From NCBI GenBank assembly GCA_903830565.1, contig CAIKUF010000141.1, forward strand, positions 1-37,797: a stretch of DNA of 37,797 bases, written 5' to 3'. Under the pieces are notes generated by a model that searched no databases, was not told the DNA's origin, and saw nothing but the letters and a program-made list of their open reading frames with translations. The translations under genes and the position numbers were made by a program. The DNA comes from an uncultured bacterium (lineage in GTDB: Bacteria; Pseudomonadota; Gammaproteobacteria; Burkholderiales; Burkholderiaceae_C). Within the stretch, counting starts at the first letter, position 1, and every line of letters begins with the position of its first letter. Shown here in pieces: positions 18,263 through 27,585 of the stretch.

Positions 18263-19081
18263 ATGGATGGTCCTGGCCCCAGCCTGCCCTACACGCTGCA
18301 ACAAGCCCGCAAGGCACGGCGCCTGAGTCAGCTCGAACTCTCGTTGCGCGTGGGTGTGTCCCAACGCCACGTGAGCTTCGTCGAGAGCGGGCGCGCGCGG
18401 CCCAGCCGCGCGCTGCTCGACGCGTGGCTGCGAGAGCTCGAGGCTCCGCTCGCGCTGCGCAACGCGGCCATGCTGCAGGCAGGCTTTGCGCCGCTCTACG
18501 GTTCGGCCACGCTGGACGATGCCTCCTTGGCGCAGGCCAGGCACGCGCTCGTGCAATTGATGTGCGCCCACGACCCGCTGCCCGCGCTGGTGATCGACTC
18601 GCGCTGGAACCTACTGCTTTCGAACCGAGGCTGCAAGTGGCTGGTCAGAGCCCTGATGCCCGAGGCTGAGGCGCTGCCGGACGACGCGTCGGTCAACCTG
18701 CTAGACGTGCTGACCGATCCGCGGGGCTTGACGAACGCGATCCTCAACCTCGAGGAAGTCGGCCCCGCGATGTTGACCCAGCTGCGCCACGAAGCGCTCG
18801 TGCGGCCCACGCTGACGCCAAAGGTCGAAGCGCTGGCTGCGCTGCTGCGAGATCGACTCGGCGTGGATCGCGAGCCTCGACCCGGCTCGATCCCGCCGGT
18901 GCTGACGACACGCTATGCGAGCCCTTATGGCGAGCTCGCGTTCTTCAGCATGTTCACGACCTTCGGGACGCCGCAGGACATCACGCTGGCCTCGCTGCGA
19001 GTGGAGCACCTGTTTGCCGCCGACGAGGCCACGCGCGCGGTGATGAACGCACACGTCGGCCCGGCCGCCGGGCGGCCTTGA
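18263..19081 (+). CDS. XRE-family regulator with MmyB-like ligand-binding domain
   Basis: 272 residues from the ATG at 18263. The N-terminal HTH spans about residues 8-62 ([41 protein letters not shown]). The remainder matches the MmyB-type PAS-like domain: [17 protein letters not shown] is the hallmark start, and [20 protein letters not shown] the hallmark end. Such regulators bind small hydrophobic or aromatic ligands. It lies 25 bases upstream of the HPPD-like gene in the same direction and may be co-transcribed with it and control it. Confidence 0.87.
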   Translation: MDGPGPSLPYTLQQARKARRLSQLELSLRVGVSQRHVSFVESGRARPSRALLDAWLRELEAPLALRNAAMLQAGFAPLYGSATLDDASLAQARHALVQLMCAHDPLPALVIDSRWNLLLSNRGCKWLVRALMPEAEALPDDASVNLLDVLTDPRGLTNAILNLEEVGPAMLTQLRHEALVRPTLTPKVEALAALLRDRLGVDREPRPGSIPPVLTTRYASPYGELAFFSMFTTFGTPQDITLASLRVEHLFAADEATRAVMNAHVGPAAGRP

Positions 19082-19106
19082 TGCGCAGGCCAAAGGGAGA
19101 CAAGCC

Positions 19107-20243
19107 ATGACCGACCTGTTCGACAACCCGATGGGCTTGATGGGCTTCGAGTTCGTCGAGTTCGCCTCGCCCGCGCCGAACACGCTGGAGCCGCTATTCG
19201 AGAAGCTCGGCTTCTCGCTCGTCGCCAGGCACCGCTCGAAGGACGTGCTGCTGTACCGCCAGGGCGAGATCAACTTCATCGTCAACCGCGAGCCCCGAAG
19301 CCCTGCCGCCTACTTCGCGGCCGAGCACGGCCCCTGCGCGTGCGGGATGGCCTTTCGGGTGCGCGACTCGCACCTCGCCTACAACCGCGCGCTCGAACTC
19401 GGCGCGCAGCCGATGGACATGCAGACCGGCCCGATGGAGCTGCGCCTGCCGGCCATCAAGGGCATCGGCGGCGCGCCGCTGTACCTGATCGACCGATTCG
19501 ACAGCCCCCCACCCCCCGAGGGGGCAGGCCCGGCTTCGGGCGGCCGGGCGCCGGGCCGCGACGGCCAGTCGATCTACGACATCGACTTCAAGTTCCTGCC
19601 CGGCGTCGACCGCCACCCGCGCGGCCACGGCTTCACGATCATCGACCACCTGACGCACAACGTGTACCGCGGACGGATGGCGTTCTGGGGCAGCTTCTAC
19701 GAGAAGCTGTTCAATTTCCGCGAGATCCGCTACTTCGACATTCGCGGCGAATACACCGGCCTCACCTCGCGCGCGATGACGGCGCCGGACGGCAAGATCC
19801 GCATCCCGCTCAATGAGGAATCGGGCAAGGGCAGCGGGCAAATCGAAGAGTTCCTGATGAAGTTCAGCGGCGAGGGCATACAACACGTCGCACTGCTGTG
19901 CGACAACCTGCCGGCCAGCGTCGACAGCCTACAGATGGCCGGCGTGCCCTTGATGAGCGCGCCCAACGACGTCTACTACGAGATGCTCGAGGAACGCCTG
20001 CCCGGGCACGGCGAGCCGGTGGCCGCTCTGCAGGCGCGCGGCATCCTGCTCGACGGCTCGACCGCCGACGGCGAGAAGCGCCTGCTGCTGCAGATCTTCT
20101 CCGAAACACTGCTCGGGCCGGTGTTCTTCGAGTTCATCCAGCGCAAGGCCGACGACGGCTTCGGCGAGGGCAACTTCAAGGCGCTTTTCGAGTCGCTGGA
20201 GCGCGACCAGATCCGCCGCGGCGCGATCAAGCCGGAGGCATGA
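19107..20243 (+). CDS. hppD: 4-hydroxyphenylpyruvate dioxygenase-like protein with repeat-derived insert
   Basis: 378 residues, two VOC domains. The iron ligands are His181 (IIDHLTHNV), His260 (GIQHVALL) and Glu342 (FFEFIQRK), as in HPPD, which makes homogentisate from 4-hydroxyphenylpyruvate. AAAGGGAGA precedes the ATG. Between IDRFD and SIYDIDF, where relatives have a short link, residues 133-152 are Pro/Gly/Arg-rich and are encoded by the same type of G/C-rich repeat that forms intercistronic elements elsewhere in the window. The insert is in frame and lies between domains, so the enzyme may stay active. Homogentisate-pathway genes are not seen nearby, so the physiological substrate needs care. 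Confidence 0.85.
   Translation: MTDLFDNPMGLMGFEFVEFASPAPNTLEPLFEKLGFSLVARHRSKDVLLYRQGEINFIVNREPRSPAAYFAAEHGPCACGMAFRVRDSHLAYNRALELGAQPMDMQTGPMELRLPAIKGIGGAPLYLIDRFDSPPPPEGAGPASGGRAPGRDGQSIYDIDFKFLPGVDRHPRGHGFTIIDHLTHNVYRGRMAFWGSFYEKLFNFREIRYFDIRGEYTGLTSRAMTAPDGKIRIPLNEESGKGSGQIEEFLMKFSGEGIQHVALLCDNLPASVDSLQMAGVPLMSAPNDVYYEMLEERLPGHGEPVAALQARGILLDGSTADGEKRLLLQIFSETLLGPVFFEFIQRKADDGFGEGNFKALFESLERDQIRRGAIKPEA
19500..19560 (+). repeat. In-frame copy of a G/C-rich dispersed repeat inside the HPPD-like gene
   Basis: The stretch has the CCCCC-GA-GGGGG hairpin followed by GGCTTCGGGCGGCCGGGC, which matches the second half of the elements at 11206-11286 and 20245-20325 (TTCGGGCGGCCGGGCGGG). It is translated in a different frame from the mini-ORFs and adds about 20 residues to the linker between the two VOC domains. 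Confidence 0.65.
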
Positions 20244-20244
20244 C

Positions 20245-20325
20245 ATGAACAACCCCCACGCTCACTTCGTTCGCTGCCCCCCAAGGGGGCGCTCAGTGCC
20301 CTACGGGCGGCCGGGCGGGCACTGA
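20245..20325 (+). other. Repeat-encoded mini-ORF between HPPD-like and VOC genes (copy 2)
   Basis: An 81-base frame starting [18 protein letters not shown] and ending GRPGGH. A perfect GGAGG lies six bases before its ATG, which comes one base after the HPPD-like stop. Its TGA at 20323-20325 is one base before the ATG of the VOC gene. It aligns without gaps to copy 1 at 11206-11286, with some codon changes silent and the reading frame kept. The VOC gene has no clear ribosome site of its own, so the mini-ORF may feed ribosomes into it. Confidence 0.6.
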
Positions 20326-20326
20326 G

Positions 20327-20869
20327 ATGAAAACAGCAGGCATCCACCACGTCGCCTACCGCTGCAAGGACGCGAAGGAAACCGTGCTCTGGTACCGCGA
20401 GATGCTGAAGATGGACTTCGTCCTCGCCATCGCCGAGGACCAGGTTCCCTCGACCAAGGAGCCGGACCCCTACATGCACGTCTTCCTCGACGCCGGCGGC
20501 GGCAACGTGCTCGCCTTCTTCGAGCTGCCGACGCAGCCGCCCATGGGCTTCGATCCGAACACGCCGCAGTGGGTGCAGCACATCGCCTTCAAGGTCGCCG
20601 ATCGCGCCGAGCTGCTGGCCTACAAGGCGCACCTCGAAAGCCGCGGCGTCGACGTGCTCGGCGTCACCGACCACGGCATCTTCCACTCGATCTACTTCTT
20701 CGACCCGAACGGGCACCGCGTCGAGCTGGCCTGCCCGGACGCGGACGAAGCCGCGCAACTGGCCCGCCTGGATGCCGTGAAATGGGACATGCTGGAAGAG
20801 TGGAGCCAGACCCGGCGCGCCCCGCGGCACGCCAATTTCCTGCACGCGAAGGAGTTCTCTTCGCCCTGA
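20327..20869 (+). CDS. VOC-family protein (glyoxalase/extradiol-dioxygenase fold)
   Basis: 180 residues, one VOC module plus a C-terminal tail. Candidate metal ligands are His8 (GIHHVAY), His85 (WVQHIAFKV) and Glu133 (FFDPNGHRVELACPD), the pattern of type I extradiol dioxygenases and glyoxalase-like isomerases. It lies between the HPPD-like and UbiH-like genes in one direction, so an aromatic or quinol-derived substrate is likely. No specific activity can be assigned from sequence. Confidence 0.75.
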   Translation: MKTAGIHHVAYRCKDAKETVLWYREMLKMDFVLAIAEDQVPSTKEPDPYMHVFLDAGGGNVLAFFELPTQPPMGFDPNTPQWVQHIAFKVADRAELLAYKAHLESRGVDVLGVTDHGIFHSIYFFDPNGHRVELACPDADEAAQLARLDAVKWDMLEEWSQTRRAPRHANFLHAKEFSSP

Positions 20870-20944
20870 TGGGCCACGCGTGAATGCCGCACGGCCAATA
20901 ATGCGCGCCACGGCGGCCGCCTGGCCACCGCTCTGAAGGACCGC

Positions 20945-22144
20945 ATGACCGAAGTGCCTGTTGCATCGCCCGAGCTCGACCTTGCCGTCATCGGCGCCGG
21001 CCCGGTGGGCCTCGCGCTCGCGCTGCACGCGGCGCACGCGCTGCCTCGGGCGCGGGTGACCGTGTTCGATGCGCGCAGCGCCGAGTTCGACATCTCGCGC
21101 GACCCGCGCACGCTCGCGCTCGCGCTCGGCAGCGTGCAGATGCTCGAGCGCCTGGGCGCGTGGGACGCCGCGCGCGCCCAGCCCATCCTCGAAGTCCACG
21201 TCTCGCAGCAGCCGCCGAGCTGGGGGCCCCTCGGCGAGCCCGAGCTGCGCATTCGCGCCGCCGACGAAGGCGTGCCCATGCTGGGCGCGGTGCTCAGCTA
21301 CGGCCAGATCGTCGCCCCGCTGCAGGCCGCATGGATGGCCGCTTGCGAGCGCGAACCGCAGCGCCTGCGCAGCCGCTTCGGCGCGCCCGTGACGGCGCTG
21401 AAGAACGTCTCTGATGGCGTCGAGGTCGACGCCGACATCGTCGAGCGCTACGACATCGCCGTCGTCGCCGAAGGCGGCGTGTTCGCCGATCAGGCGCGCA
21501 AGGCGCTCGCCCACGACTACCGGCAGACGGCTTGGGTCGGCCAGATCACGCTCGAAGGCGCGCCCCCCGGCGCGGCCTTCGAGCGCTTCACCCGCCACGG
21601 GCCGGCCGCCCTGCTGCCGCTCAAGAGCGACGGCAAGGCGCAGCGCGCGGGCTTGGTCTGGTGCGTGCCGAGCGACGACGACCCGGTGGCCGAACTCAGC
21701 GACGCACAGCGGCTCACGGTGCTCGCCAGCATCTTCCCGCCCGCAGTCGGGCGCATCACCGGCGTCTCGCCGCTGAAGCACTTCGCGCTTGGCCTGAACG
21801 CCGAGCGCACGCTCGTCGACGGGCGCAGCGTTCGCATCGGCAACGCCGCGCAGACGCTGCACCCGGTGGCGGGGCAGGGCCTGAACCTCGGCCTGCGCGA
21901 CGCCGTCGAGCTCGTGCGCTCGCTCGCCGCCGAGCGCGACATCGCGAGCGTGCTGCGCCGCGTCGAATGGCGCCGCGCGCCGGACCGCTGGAGCACCATC
22001 GCCACGACCGACTTCCTCGCCCGCAGCTTCACCTGGGACCTGCCGGGCCTGGGCGTCGCGCGCGGCCTGGGCCTTGCGGCGATGCAGGCGCTGGCGCCGG
22101 CCCGCTCGGCGCTGGCGCGGCAGATGATGTTCGGTTCGCGCTAG
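20945..22144 (+). CDS. UbiH/UbiF/COQ6-family FAD monooxygenase
   Basis: 399 residues. The FAD dinucleotide motif is GAGPVGLALAL near residues 17-27, DPRTLALALGS follows, and the family signature GNAAQTLHPVAGQGLNLGLRD lies near residue 300. The family hydroxylates the ring of ubiquinone precursors. It could be the general ubiquinone enzyme UbiH, or, given its place after HPPD-like and VOC genes, a hydroxylase of another aromatic. Its last four bases overlap the end of the EVE gene on the opposite strand. Confidence 0.82.
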   Translation: MTEVPVASPELDLAVIGAGPVGLALALHAAHALPRARVTVFDARSAEFDISRDPRTLALALGSVQMLERLGAWDAARAQPILEVHVSQQPPSWGPLGEPELRIRAADEGVPMLGAVLSYGQIVAPLQAAWMAACEREPQRLRSRFGAPVTALKNVSDGVEVDADIVERYDIAVVAEGGVFADQARKALAHDYRQTAWVGQITLEGAPPGAAFERFTRHGPAALLPLKSDGKAQRAGLVWCVPSDDDPVAELSDAQRLTVLASIFPPAVGRITGVSPLKHFALGLNAERTLVDGRSVRIGNAAQTLHPVAGQGLNLGLRDAVELVRSLAAERDIASVLRRVEWRRAPDRWSTIATTDFLARSFTWDLPGLGVARGLGLAAMQALAPARSALARQMMFGSR

Positions 22145-22587
22145 GCCTGGCTGCCCGCCAGCGCTGATACGTCCATCGCATCGGCGATGAGCGCGAAGTC
22201 TTCGGCGCCGACCTTGAGCTGACCGAAGCGGAAAGCCGCGCCCCAGTGCGTCTTGCTGGCGATGAACGAGAGCTTGTCGATCAGCGGACGGATCGGCGCT
22301 TCGCGGCAGGCGGCGAACTTCACATCGACGCGGTAGGGTTTGAAATCCGGCGTCATCTCGACCTGGTAGACCTCACCGCTGACAACGCTGCCGATGGCGG
22401 TGAAGGCTTGCAGAGGCTCGCCGTCGGGATAGGACATGCGCGGCGAATAGGTGACCACGCCGTCTCCGGCGCGAAACCTGCGCAGCGGCGCCTTCTTGCC
22501 ATGGTTGAGCTGGATGAAGCCACCCTTCACGCCGAGCTGCACGTGCGAGCGCGAGACGACGCCGATCCAGAAGTTGCGTTCCGCCAC
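22141..22587 (-). CDS. EVE-domain protein (UPF0310)
   Basis: 148 residues, a single EVE domain, the PUA-like fold thought to bind modified bases. Typical blocks: NFWIGVVSRSHVQLGVKGGFIQLNHGKK, GDGVVTYSPR, AFTAIGSVV and the C-terminal THWGAAFRFGQLKV. The start is GTG at 22587 with GGGAG six bases upstream. It is convergent with the UbiH-like gene, overlapping by four bases. The bases from 22588 to 22730 show no gene. Confidence 0.85.
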   Translation of the reverse strand: MAERNFWIGVVSRSHVQLGVKGGFIQLNHGKKAPLRRFRAGDGVVTYSPRMSYPDGEPLQAFTAIGSVVSGEVYQVEMTPDFKPYRVDVKFAACREAPIRPLIDKLSFIASKTHWGAAFRFGQLKVGAEDFALIADAMDVSALAGSQA

Positions 22588-22730
22588 GAGGGCTCCCGAG
22601 GTTGTGTGTACACAGGATCAAGCCTTGAAGCACGGCTTGACTTCGGCATCAAGCTCGCGCTTGCATGGGCGCGGCGAGCATTGCCCGGCACTGTCCCACG
22701 GTACTGCTGACAGCGTGGTGTCAGCAGCGC

Positions 22731-23153
22731 TCAGCGAACCAGCAGCACCGGCGTCTTGCAGTGTGCGAGCACCTTCGTCACCACCGAGCCCATGACCAGA
22801 TTGGTCAGGTCGCCGTGCCCGTGCGAGCCGAGCAGCAGCAGATCGAACCTGCCGGCCTCGGCCTGCTTGGCGATCAGCTCAGCGGTGTGGCCGACCTTGC
22901 CGATGAAGGTCGCGGCGATGCCCTGGCGGGCGAAGAAGGCGCGAATCGGCTTGAAGACCTTCTCCGCCTCGTCGTCGTAGTAGGTCTTGACGGCCTCCTT
23001 GTCGAGCAACGCGACGGCGCGCGCGGGCAACCCCGCCACCACCGTCATCACGGTGTAGGTTTGATGCGAGCCCAGCCATTCGTCGTGCGCGGCCAGGTAG
23101 GCCAGCATGCGCTTGGTGTAGGAACTGCCGTCGACGGCGACGAGGATGTTCAT
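22731..23153 (-). CDS. Universal stress protein (UspA family)
   Basis: 140 residues, single Usp domain: MNILVAVDGSSYTKRMLAYL at the start and the ATP-binding loop GSHGHGDLTNLVMGSVVTKVL near residues 108-128 (G-x2-G-x9-G-S). It is therefore of the nucleotide-binding type. It stands alone between the EVE protein and the metallophosphoesterase, all on the minus strand. Confidence 0.93.
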   Translation of the reverse strand: MNILVAVDGSSYTKRMLAYLAAHDEWLGSHQTYTVMTVVAGLPARAVALLDKEAVKTYYDDEAEKVFKPIRAFFARQGIAATFIGKVGHTAELIAKQAEAGRFDLLLLGSHGHGDLTNLVMGSVVTKVLAHCKTPVLLVR

Positions 23154-23223
23154 GGTGTGGTCCCTTCGATCGAATGGCCTGCCTGAGTCTGAACCCGCGG
23201 ACAGAGAATGCGTTGATCCGCGT

Positions 23224-24000
23224 CTATGTCACATCGAACACACGCAGACCGTCGTAGCCGTCGGCCTCTCCCTTTCGCGCATGGCCGCGGGCGTTGCAGA
23301 CGACGCGCGTCGATGCGCCGCCTGCCGCGGCCACCGTGTAGTCGTGGCGGCAGTGCAGGTGGCCGTGGATCCATAGCGACGCGAGCGGCAGCAGGTCGTC
23401 GTCGGCATTGCAAAAGCTCGCCGTCGTCGGCTGGCCGCCATAGCGCGGGTCGGCGCTGCGCCGGCTGGGGGCGAAGTGGGTGATGGCGACCGTGGTGTCC
23501 CACTCGCCCTGCGGCCGCCGCAGTTCAGCCTCCAGCCAGGCGCGGCAGGCCAGCGCTTCGTCGCGCAACTGCGCGGCGTCGAAGAGCTGGCCGTTGCGCG
23601 TCGAGGCCATCAGGCGCATGAAGTAGGCGGCGGCGCGCATCGCACGCTCGCGCTCGGCGCTGCCGAAGAGGTCGAAGTCGGACCAGCGCGTCGTGCCGAC
23701 CAAGCGCACGCGCCGCCCCTCGCCATCGGTGAAGACCGCGCTCTCGCATTCGAGCATCGTGAAGCCGAGCGCTGCGCAGCGCTCGCGGAGCGCCGGCCAC
23801 GCGCTCGTGATCTCGCGGCGGTCGAACTCGTGGTTGCCGGCCACGAACACCACCGGCACCGGCCAGCCGCGAAAGCGATCGAGGCCGGCCCAGGTGGCGT
23901 CGATGTCCCCGCCCAGCACCAGCAAGTCGGCGCCCGGCGCGGGCTCGGGCTCGAAGGTCTCGGTTTCGAGGTGAAGGTCGGACAGCAGTTGCAGGCGCAT
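23224..24000 (-). CDS. Calcineurin-like metallophosphoesterase
   Basis: 258 residues. The five metal-binding blocks are present in order: SDLHLE (near 7), GGDID (near 31), GNHEFD (near 55), THFAPS (near 169) and HGHLHCRHDY (near 216). The substrate is unknown; relatives act on phosphodiesters. It starts 19 bases after the UPF0149 gene ends and is probably co-transcribed with it. Confidence 0.9.
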   Translation of the reverse strand: MRLQLLSDLHLETETFEPEPAPGADLLVLGGDIDATWAGLDRFRGWPVPVVFVAGNHEFDRREITSAWPALRERCAALGFTMLECESAVFTDGEGRRVRLVGTTRWSDFDLFGSAERERAMRAAAYFMRLMASTRNGQLFDAAQLRDEALACRAWLEAELRRPQGEWDTTVAITHFAPSRRSADPRYGGQPTTASFCNADDDLLPLASLWIHGHLHCRHDYTVAAAGGASTRVVCNARGHARKGEADGYDGLRVFDVT

Positions 24001-24019
24001 CGTCGTCCGCCGATCTGAA

Positions 24020-24787
24020 TCAGCTCGCGCCGTGGCAGTGCTTGAACTTCTTGCCGCTGCCGCATGGGCAGGGCTCGTTGCGGCCGACCTTGGGCGCCTC
24101 GCGACGCACGGTGTCGACGCGGTAGCGCGCGCCCTGCGTCAGGTCGGCCAGGTCGGCGACGCAGGCCACCAGCTCCTCGATGCCTTCGTCCAGCGTCGCC
24201 AGCGGCCGCTCGCGTTCCAAGGTGGCACCGAGCTCGCGCTCTTCGTCGGTCTCAGCGGGCATGTGACGGTACAGCCGCGCCAGCGCGATGTGAACCGCCG
24301 GGTCGTCCACTTCGAGCAGAGCGTGGAAGTTCTCGCACGCGACCGAGAAGCCGTACACCCACGGCATCAGCACGAGCGATACCGGATCGACGCCGATGAG
24401 CGGATCTGACGCGGCCCGCTGCACGGGTGGCGATGGGCTTCCGTCTTCATCCACCGGGTCTTCGAGGATCAGCGGATCGAACCATCCATCGTCGACCAAG
24501 GCGCGGTTCAGCGCCGAGTAGCGGCGCAGGATCAGCGTGCGCGCACGCTCGTAGACGGCATGCCCACGTTCGGGCAGCGCGCGGCCGTACTCGTCGAACA
24601 CCCGCGGCAGCCACGCGTCGGGCTCGATAGCCACCGGCTGCACGAGCACGCCGCACAGGTAGCCGTCGAGCGTCACGATGTCCATCGGCGGCACAGACCC
24701 GGCGAAGGCGAACAGAAGCTCGTCGAGCTCCTGGAACTCGGCGTCGCTCAGATCGACGGCGGCGGCGGGCAGGTCGGGAGCGGGCAT
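24020..24787 (-). CDS. UPF0149/YecA-family protein with C-terminal SEC-C zinc motif
   Basis: 255 residues. The N-terminal three-quarters is the helical UPF0149 domain ([27 protein letters not shown]). The last 20 residues are the SEC-C zinc finger ([16 protein letters not shown]), the same metal finger found at the end of SecA. The function of the family is not settled. It lies 45 bases downstream of pckG on the same strand. Confidence 0.9.
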   Translation of the reverse strand: MPAPDLPAAAVDLSDAEFQELDELLFAFAGSVPPMDIVTLDGYLCGVLVQPVAIEPDAWLPRVFDEYGRALPERGHAVYERARTLILRRYSALNRALVDDGWFDPLILEDPVDEDGSPSPPVQRAASDPLIGVDPVSLVLMPWVYGFSVACENFHALLEVDDPAVHIALARLYRHMPAETDEERELGATLERERPLATLDEGIEELVACVADLADLTQGARYRVDTVRREAPKVGRNEPCPCGSGKKFKHCHGAS

Positions 24788-24832
24788 GCGGCGATTGTCG
24801 CCTGCATGCCGCCCCGATGGCCGCTTTGCCGC

Positions 24833-26722
24833 TCAGGCCGCGAGGCGCTCCTCGATACGGGCCTTGGTCGCCGTCAGCTCGGCCGGCAGGTGGTAGGCGA
24901 GCTGCTTGAAGAGCTCGTCGTGCAGCACAAGCTCGGCGCGCCAGGCCTCGGGGTCGATGCTCGTGACCTGCTGGAACTGCGCGGCGCTGAAATCGAGCCC
25001 GGTCCAGTTCAGGTCCTGGTAGCGCGGGCTGGTGCCGAACGCATGCTCTACGCCTTCGCCGCCGCCGTTCACGCGGTCGAGCACCCACTTGAGCACGCGC
25101 ATGTTCTCGCCGTAGCCAGGCCAGACGAACTTGCCGTCGGCGCCCTTCCTGAACCAGTTGACGCAGAAGATCATCGGCAGCTTGGCGCCGGATTTCGCGC
25201 ACAGCTCGTTGATGCGCGCGCCCATGTCCAGCCAGTGCTGGAAGTAGTCGCTCATGTTGTAGCCGGCGAACGGCAGCATCGCGAACGGGTCGCGCCGCAC
25301 GACGCCTTGCTGGCCGACGGCCGCCGCCGTCGTCTCGCTGCCCATCGTGGCCGCCATGTAGACGCCTTCGATCCAGTTGCGGGCCTCGGTCACCAGCGGC
25401 ACCGTCGTCGAGCGGCGGCCACCGAAGATGAAGGCGTCGATCGCCACGCCTTCGGGGTTGTCCCAGTCGACGTCGAGTGCCGGGTTGTTGGTGGCGGCAA
25501 TGGTGAAGCGCGAATTCGGGTGCGCGGCCTTGGCGCCGGTCTCCTTGGCGATGGCCGGCGTCCAGTCCTTGCCTTGCCAGTCGATGCAGTGCGCGGGCGG
25601 CGTCTCGGTCATGCCTTCCCACCACACGTCCCCTTCGTCGGTGAGGGCGACGTTGGTGAAGATCACGTCGTGCTTGAGGCTGGCCATGCAGTTGGCATTG
25701 GTCTTGTCGTTCGTCCCCGGGGCGACGCCGAAGTAGCCAGCTTCGGGGTTGATTGCATACAAGCGCCCGTCGGCGCCGGGCTGAATCCACGCGATGTCGT
25801 CGCCGACGGTGGTGACCTTCCAGCCCTCGAACCCGGCCGGCGGGATCAGCATCGCGAAATTGGTCTTCCCGCAGGCGCTGGGGAACGCCGCCGCCACGTG
25901 CTGCTTCTTGCCGCCGGGCGAAGTGACGCCCAGCAGCAGCATGTGCTCAGCCAGCCAGCCGAGGCTGTTCGAAGTCTCGCGACCCATCCAGCTTGCGATG
26001 CGCAACGCGAAGCACTTCTTGCCCAGCAGCGCGTTGCCGCCGTAGCCCGAGCCGTAACTCCAGATCTGGCGCGTCTCGGGGTAATGGACGATGTACTTGG
26101 TCTTGTTGCACGGCCAGGGCACGTCCTTCTGCCCGGCGTCGAGCGGTGCGCCCACACTGTGCATGCAAGGCACGAACTTGCCGTTGGCGCCTAGCACTTC
26201 GAGCACCGGGCGGCCCATGCGCGTCATGATCTTCATGCTGACGGCCACGTACGGGCTGTCGCTGAGCTCAACGCCGATATGCGCGATCGGCGAACCGAGC
26301 GGCCCCATGCTGAAGGGCACGACGTACATCGTGCGGCCCCGCATCGAGCCCTTGAAGAGGGCGTTCTCGCCGGTCTCCAGCAGCTCGCGCATCTCGGCCG
26401 GGGCCATCCAGTTGTTGGTCGGGCCGGCGTCTTCCTTGCGCTCCGAACAGATGTAGGTGCGGTCTTCCACCCGCGCCACATCGCTGGTGTCGCTGAGGGC
26501 GAGGTAACTGTTCGGCCGCAATGCGGGGTTCAGGCGCTTGAAGGTGCCGGCACGGGCGAGCTGCGCGCACAGGCGGTCGTACTCGGCGGTGCTGCCGTCG
26601 CACCAGTAGACCGAACTCGGTTCAGCCAGCGCGACCATCTCGGCCACCCAGGCGACGAGGCGGGCGTTGTTGACATAGGCGGGCACATTCAGGCGCGGGT
26701 CGGCCATGGCGGGCAGGTTCAT
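24833..26722 (-). CDS. pckG: Phosphoenolpyruvate carboxykinase (GTP)
   Basis: 629 residues, full length for the GTP-dependent class. It converts oxaloacetate and GTP to PEP, CO2 and GDP. Signature: FPSACGKTN at 280-288 with the reactive Cys284 in the phosphate loop. Substrate blocks [16 protein letters not shown] and [15 protein letters not shown] are intact, as are the Mn-site region (TTVGDDIAW) and the guanine-side [18 protein letters not shown]. Oxaloacetate is an end product of the protocatechuate 4,5-pathway encoded to the left, so growth on 4-hydroxybenzoate would need this enzyme; the link is metabolic, not an operon. Confidence 0.96.
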   Translation of the reverse strand: MNLPAMADPRLNVPAYVNNARLVAWVAEMVALAEPSSVYWCDGSTAEYDRLCAQLARAGTFKRLNPALRPNSYLALSDTSDVARVEDRTYICSERKEDAGPTNNWMAPAEMRELLETGENALFKGSMRGRTMYVVPFSMGPLGSPIAHIGVELSDSPYVAVSMKIMTRMGRPVLEVLGANGKFVPCMHSVGAPLDAGQKDVPWPCNKTKYIVHYPETRQIWSYGSGYGGNALLGKKCFALRIASWMGRETSNSLGWLAEHMLLLGVTSPGGKKQHVAAAFPSACGKTNFAMLIPPAGFEGWKVTTVGDDIAWIQPGADGRLYAINPEAGYFGVAPGTNDKTNANCMASLKHDVIFTNVALTDEGDVWWEGMTETPPAHCIDWQGKDWTPAIAKETGAKAAHPNSRFTIAATNNPALDVDWDNPEGVAIDAFIFGGRRSTTVPLVTEARNWIEGVYMAATMGSETTAAAVGQQGVVRRDPFAMLPFAGYNMSDYFQHWLDMGARINELCAKSGAKLPMIFCVNWFRKGADGKFVWPGYGENMRVLKWVLDRVNGGGEGVEHAFGTSPRYQDLNWTGLDFSAAQFQQVTSIDPEAWRAELVLHDELFKQLAYHLPAELTATKARIEERLAA

Positions 26723-26952
26723 GAGGGGTCCAGTCGTCGAAGTTGTTCAGCGGGCGGGGTCCGCTCGGCGGACACCATCGGAGCCGGGCGCGCGCTCGGG
26801 AATCGTGGATTGTCGCGCCGTCGTCATGCGGGTGTCATCAAGGGGGTGCATGGGCTGATCCCGTTCGAGAATTACACCACGCCGCGCATCGCTCACGCCC
26901 CGCCTCGGACATCGGCGGCGTGATGCGGCGCAAGCTCAGGCATCATGGCGGC

Positions 26953-27549
26953 ATGAGCGGCCTCCTGCTGAGCGTCAACGTCGCCATCGCGCGTGAGATG
27001 GAGATCAACGGCCGTGCGGTGATGACGGCCATCGGCAAGCGCGCCGTCAACGGCCCGGTAGCGGTGCATGCGCTCGGCCTGGCGGGCGACGAGCAGGCCG
27101 ATCTCTCGGTGCACGGCGGCCTGGCGAAGGCGGTCTACGCCTACCCGAGCGAGCACTACGCGTTCTGGCAGACCGTCCGCGCGCAGGCCAAGGCGGCGGC
27201 GTGGGACGTCCCCCTGGCCGGCGGTGCGCTGGGCGAGAACCTGACCCTCTCCGGCCTGCTCGAAACGCAGGCCTGGGTCGGCGACGTGCTGCGCTTTGCG
27301 GGTTGCGAACTCGCCGTGAGCGAGCCGCGCTTTCCGTGCTTCAAGTTCAGCGCCGCGATGGGCTTCGCCCAGGCCAGCAAGCTGATGGTGCAGAGTGCCT
27401 GGTGCGGGATGTACCTCTCGGTGCGTGTTCCCGGAAGCCTGCGCGTCGGCGACCGCTTCACGATCGTGCCCGGCCCGCGCGAGGTCGGCATCGTCGAGTT
27501 GTTCCGCTCGAAGGCGGGGGTGGCCGCTCCTGACCGTCACCCGCCCTAG
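26953..27549 (+). CDS. MOSC-domain protein (YiiM-like)
   Basis: 198 residues from the ATG at 26953. It has the MOSC core seen in molybdenum-cofactor sulfurases and YiiM: GDEQADLSVHGGLAKAVYAYPSEHY near 41-65, GENLTLSGL near 95, and the conserved cysteine in EPRFPCFKF near 130. The C-terminal 3-alpha domain of longer YiiM proteins is absent. It is divergent from pckG across 230 bases that hold no gene. Members handle N-hydroxylated or sulfur-bearing substrates; the target here is unknown. Confidence 0.85.
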   Translation: MSGLLLSVNVAIAREMEINGRAVMTAIGKRAVNGPVAVHALGLAGDEQADLSVHGGLAKAVYAYPSEHYAFWQTVRAQAKAAAWDVPLAGGALGENLTLSGLLETQAWVGDVLRFAGCELAVSEPRFPCFKFSAAMGFAQASKLMVQSAWCGMYLSVRVPGSLRVGDRFTIVPGPREVGIVELFRSKAGVAAPDRHPP

Positions 27550-27566
27550 GCCCGGCGCAGAGCCGT

Positions 27567-27582
27567 CCTATTTGCGGATAGG
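27567..27582. terminator. Small hairpin between convergent MOSC and serine hydrolase genes
   Basis: CCTAT and ATAGG form a five-base stem around TTGCGG, followed by TTCTT on the plus strand. It sits between the two convergent genes and may end transcription of the MOSC gene. The stem is short, so support is weak. Confidence 0.3.
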
Positions 27583-27585
27583 TTC

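Noticed and set aside
20945-22144. Naming the FAD monooxygenase ubiH outright
   Set aside because: The family signature covers UbiH, UbiF, UbiI and COQ6-like enzymes, and the neighbouring HPPD-like and VOC genes allow a different substrate.
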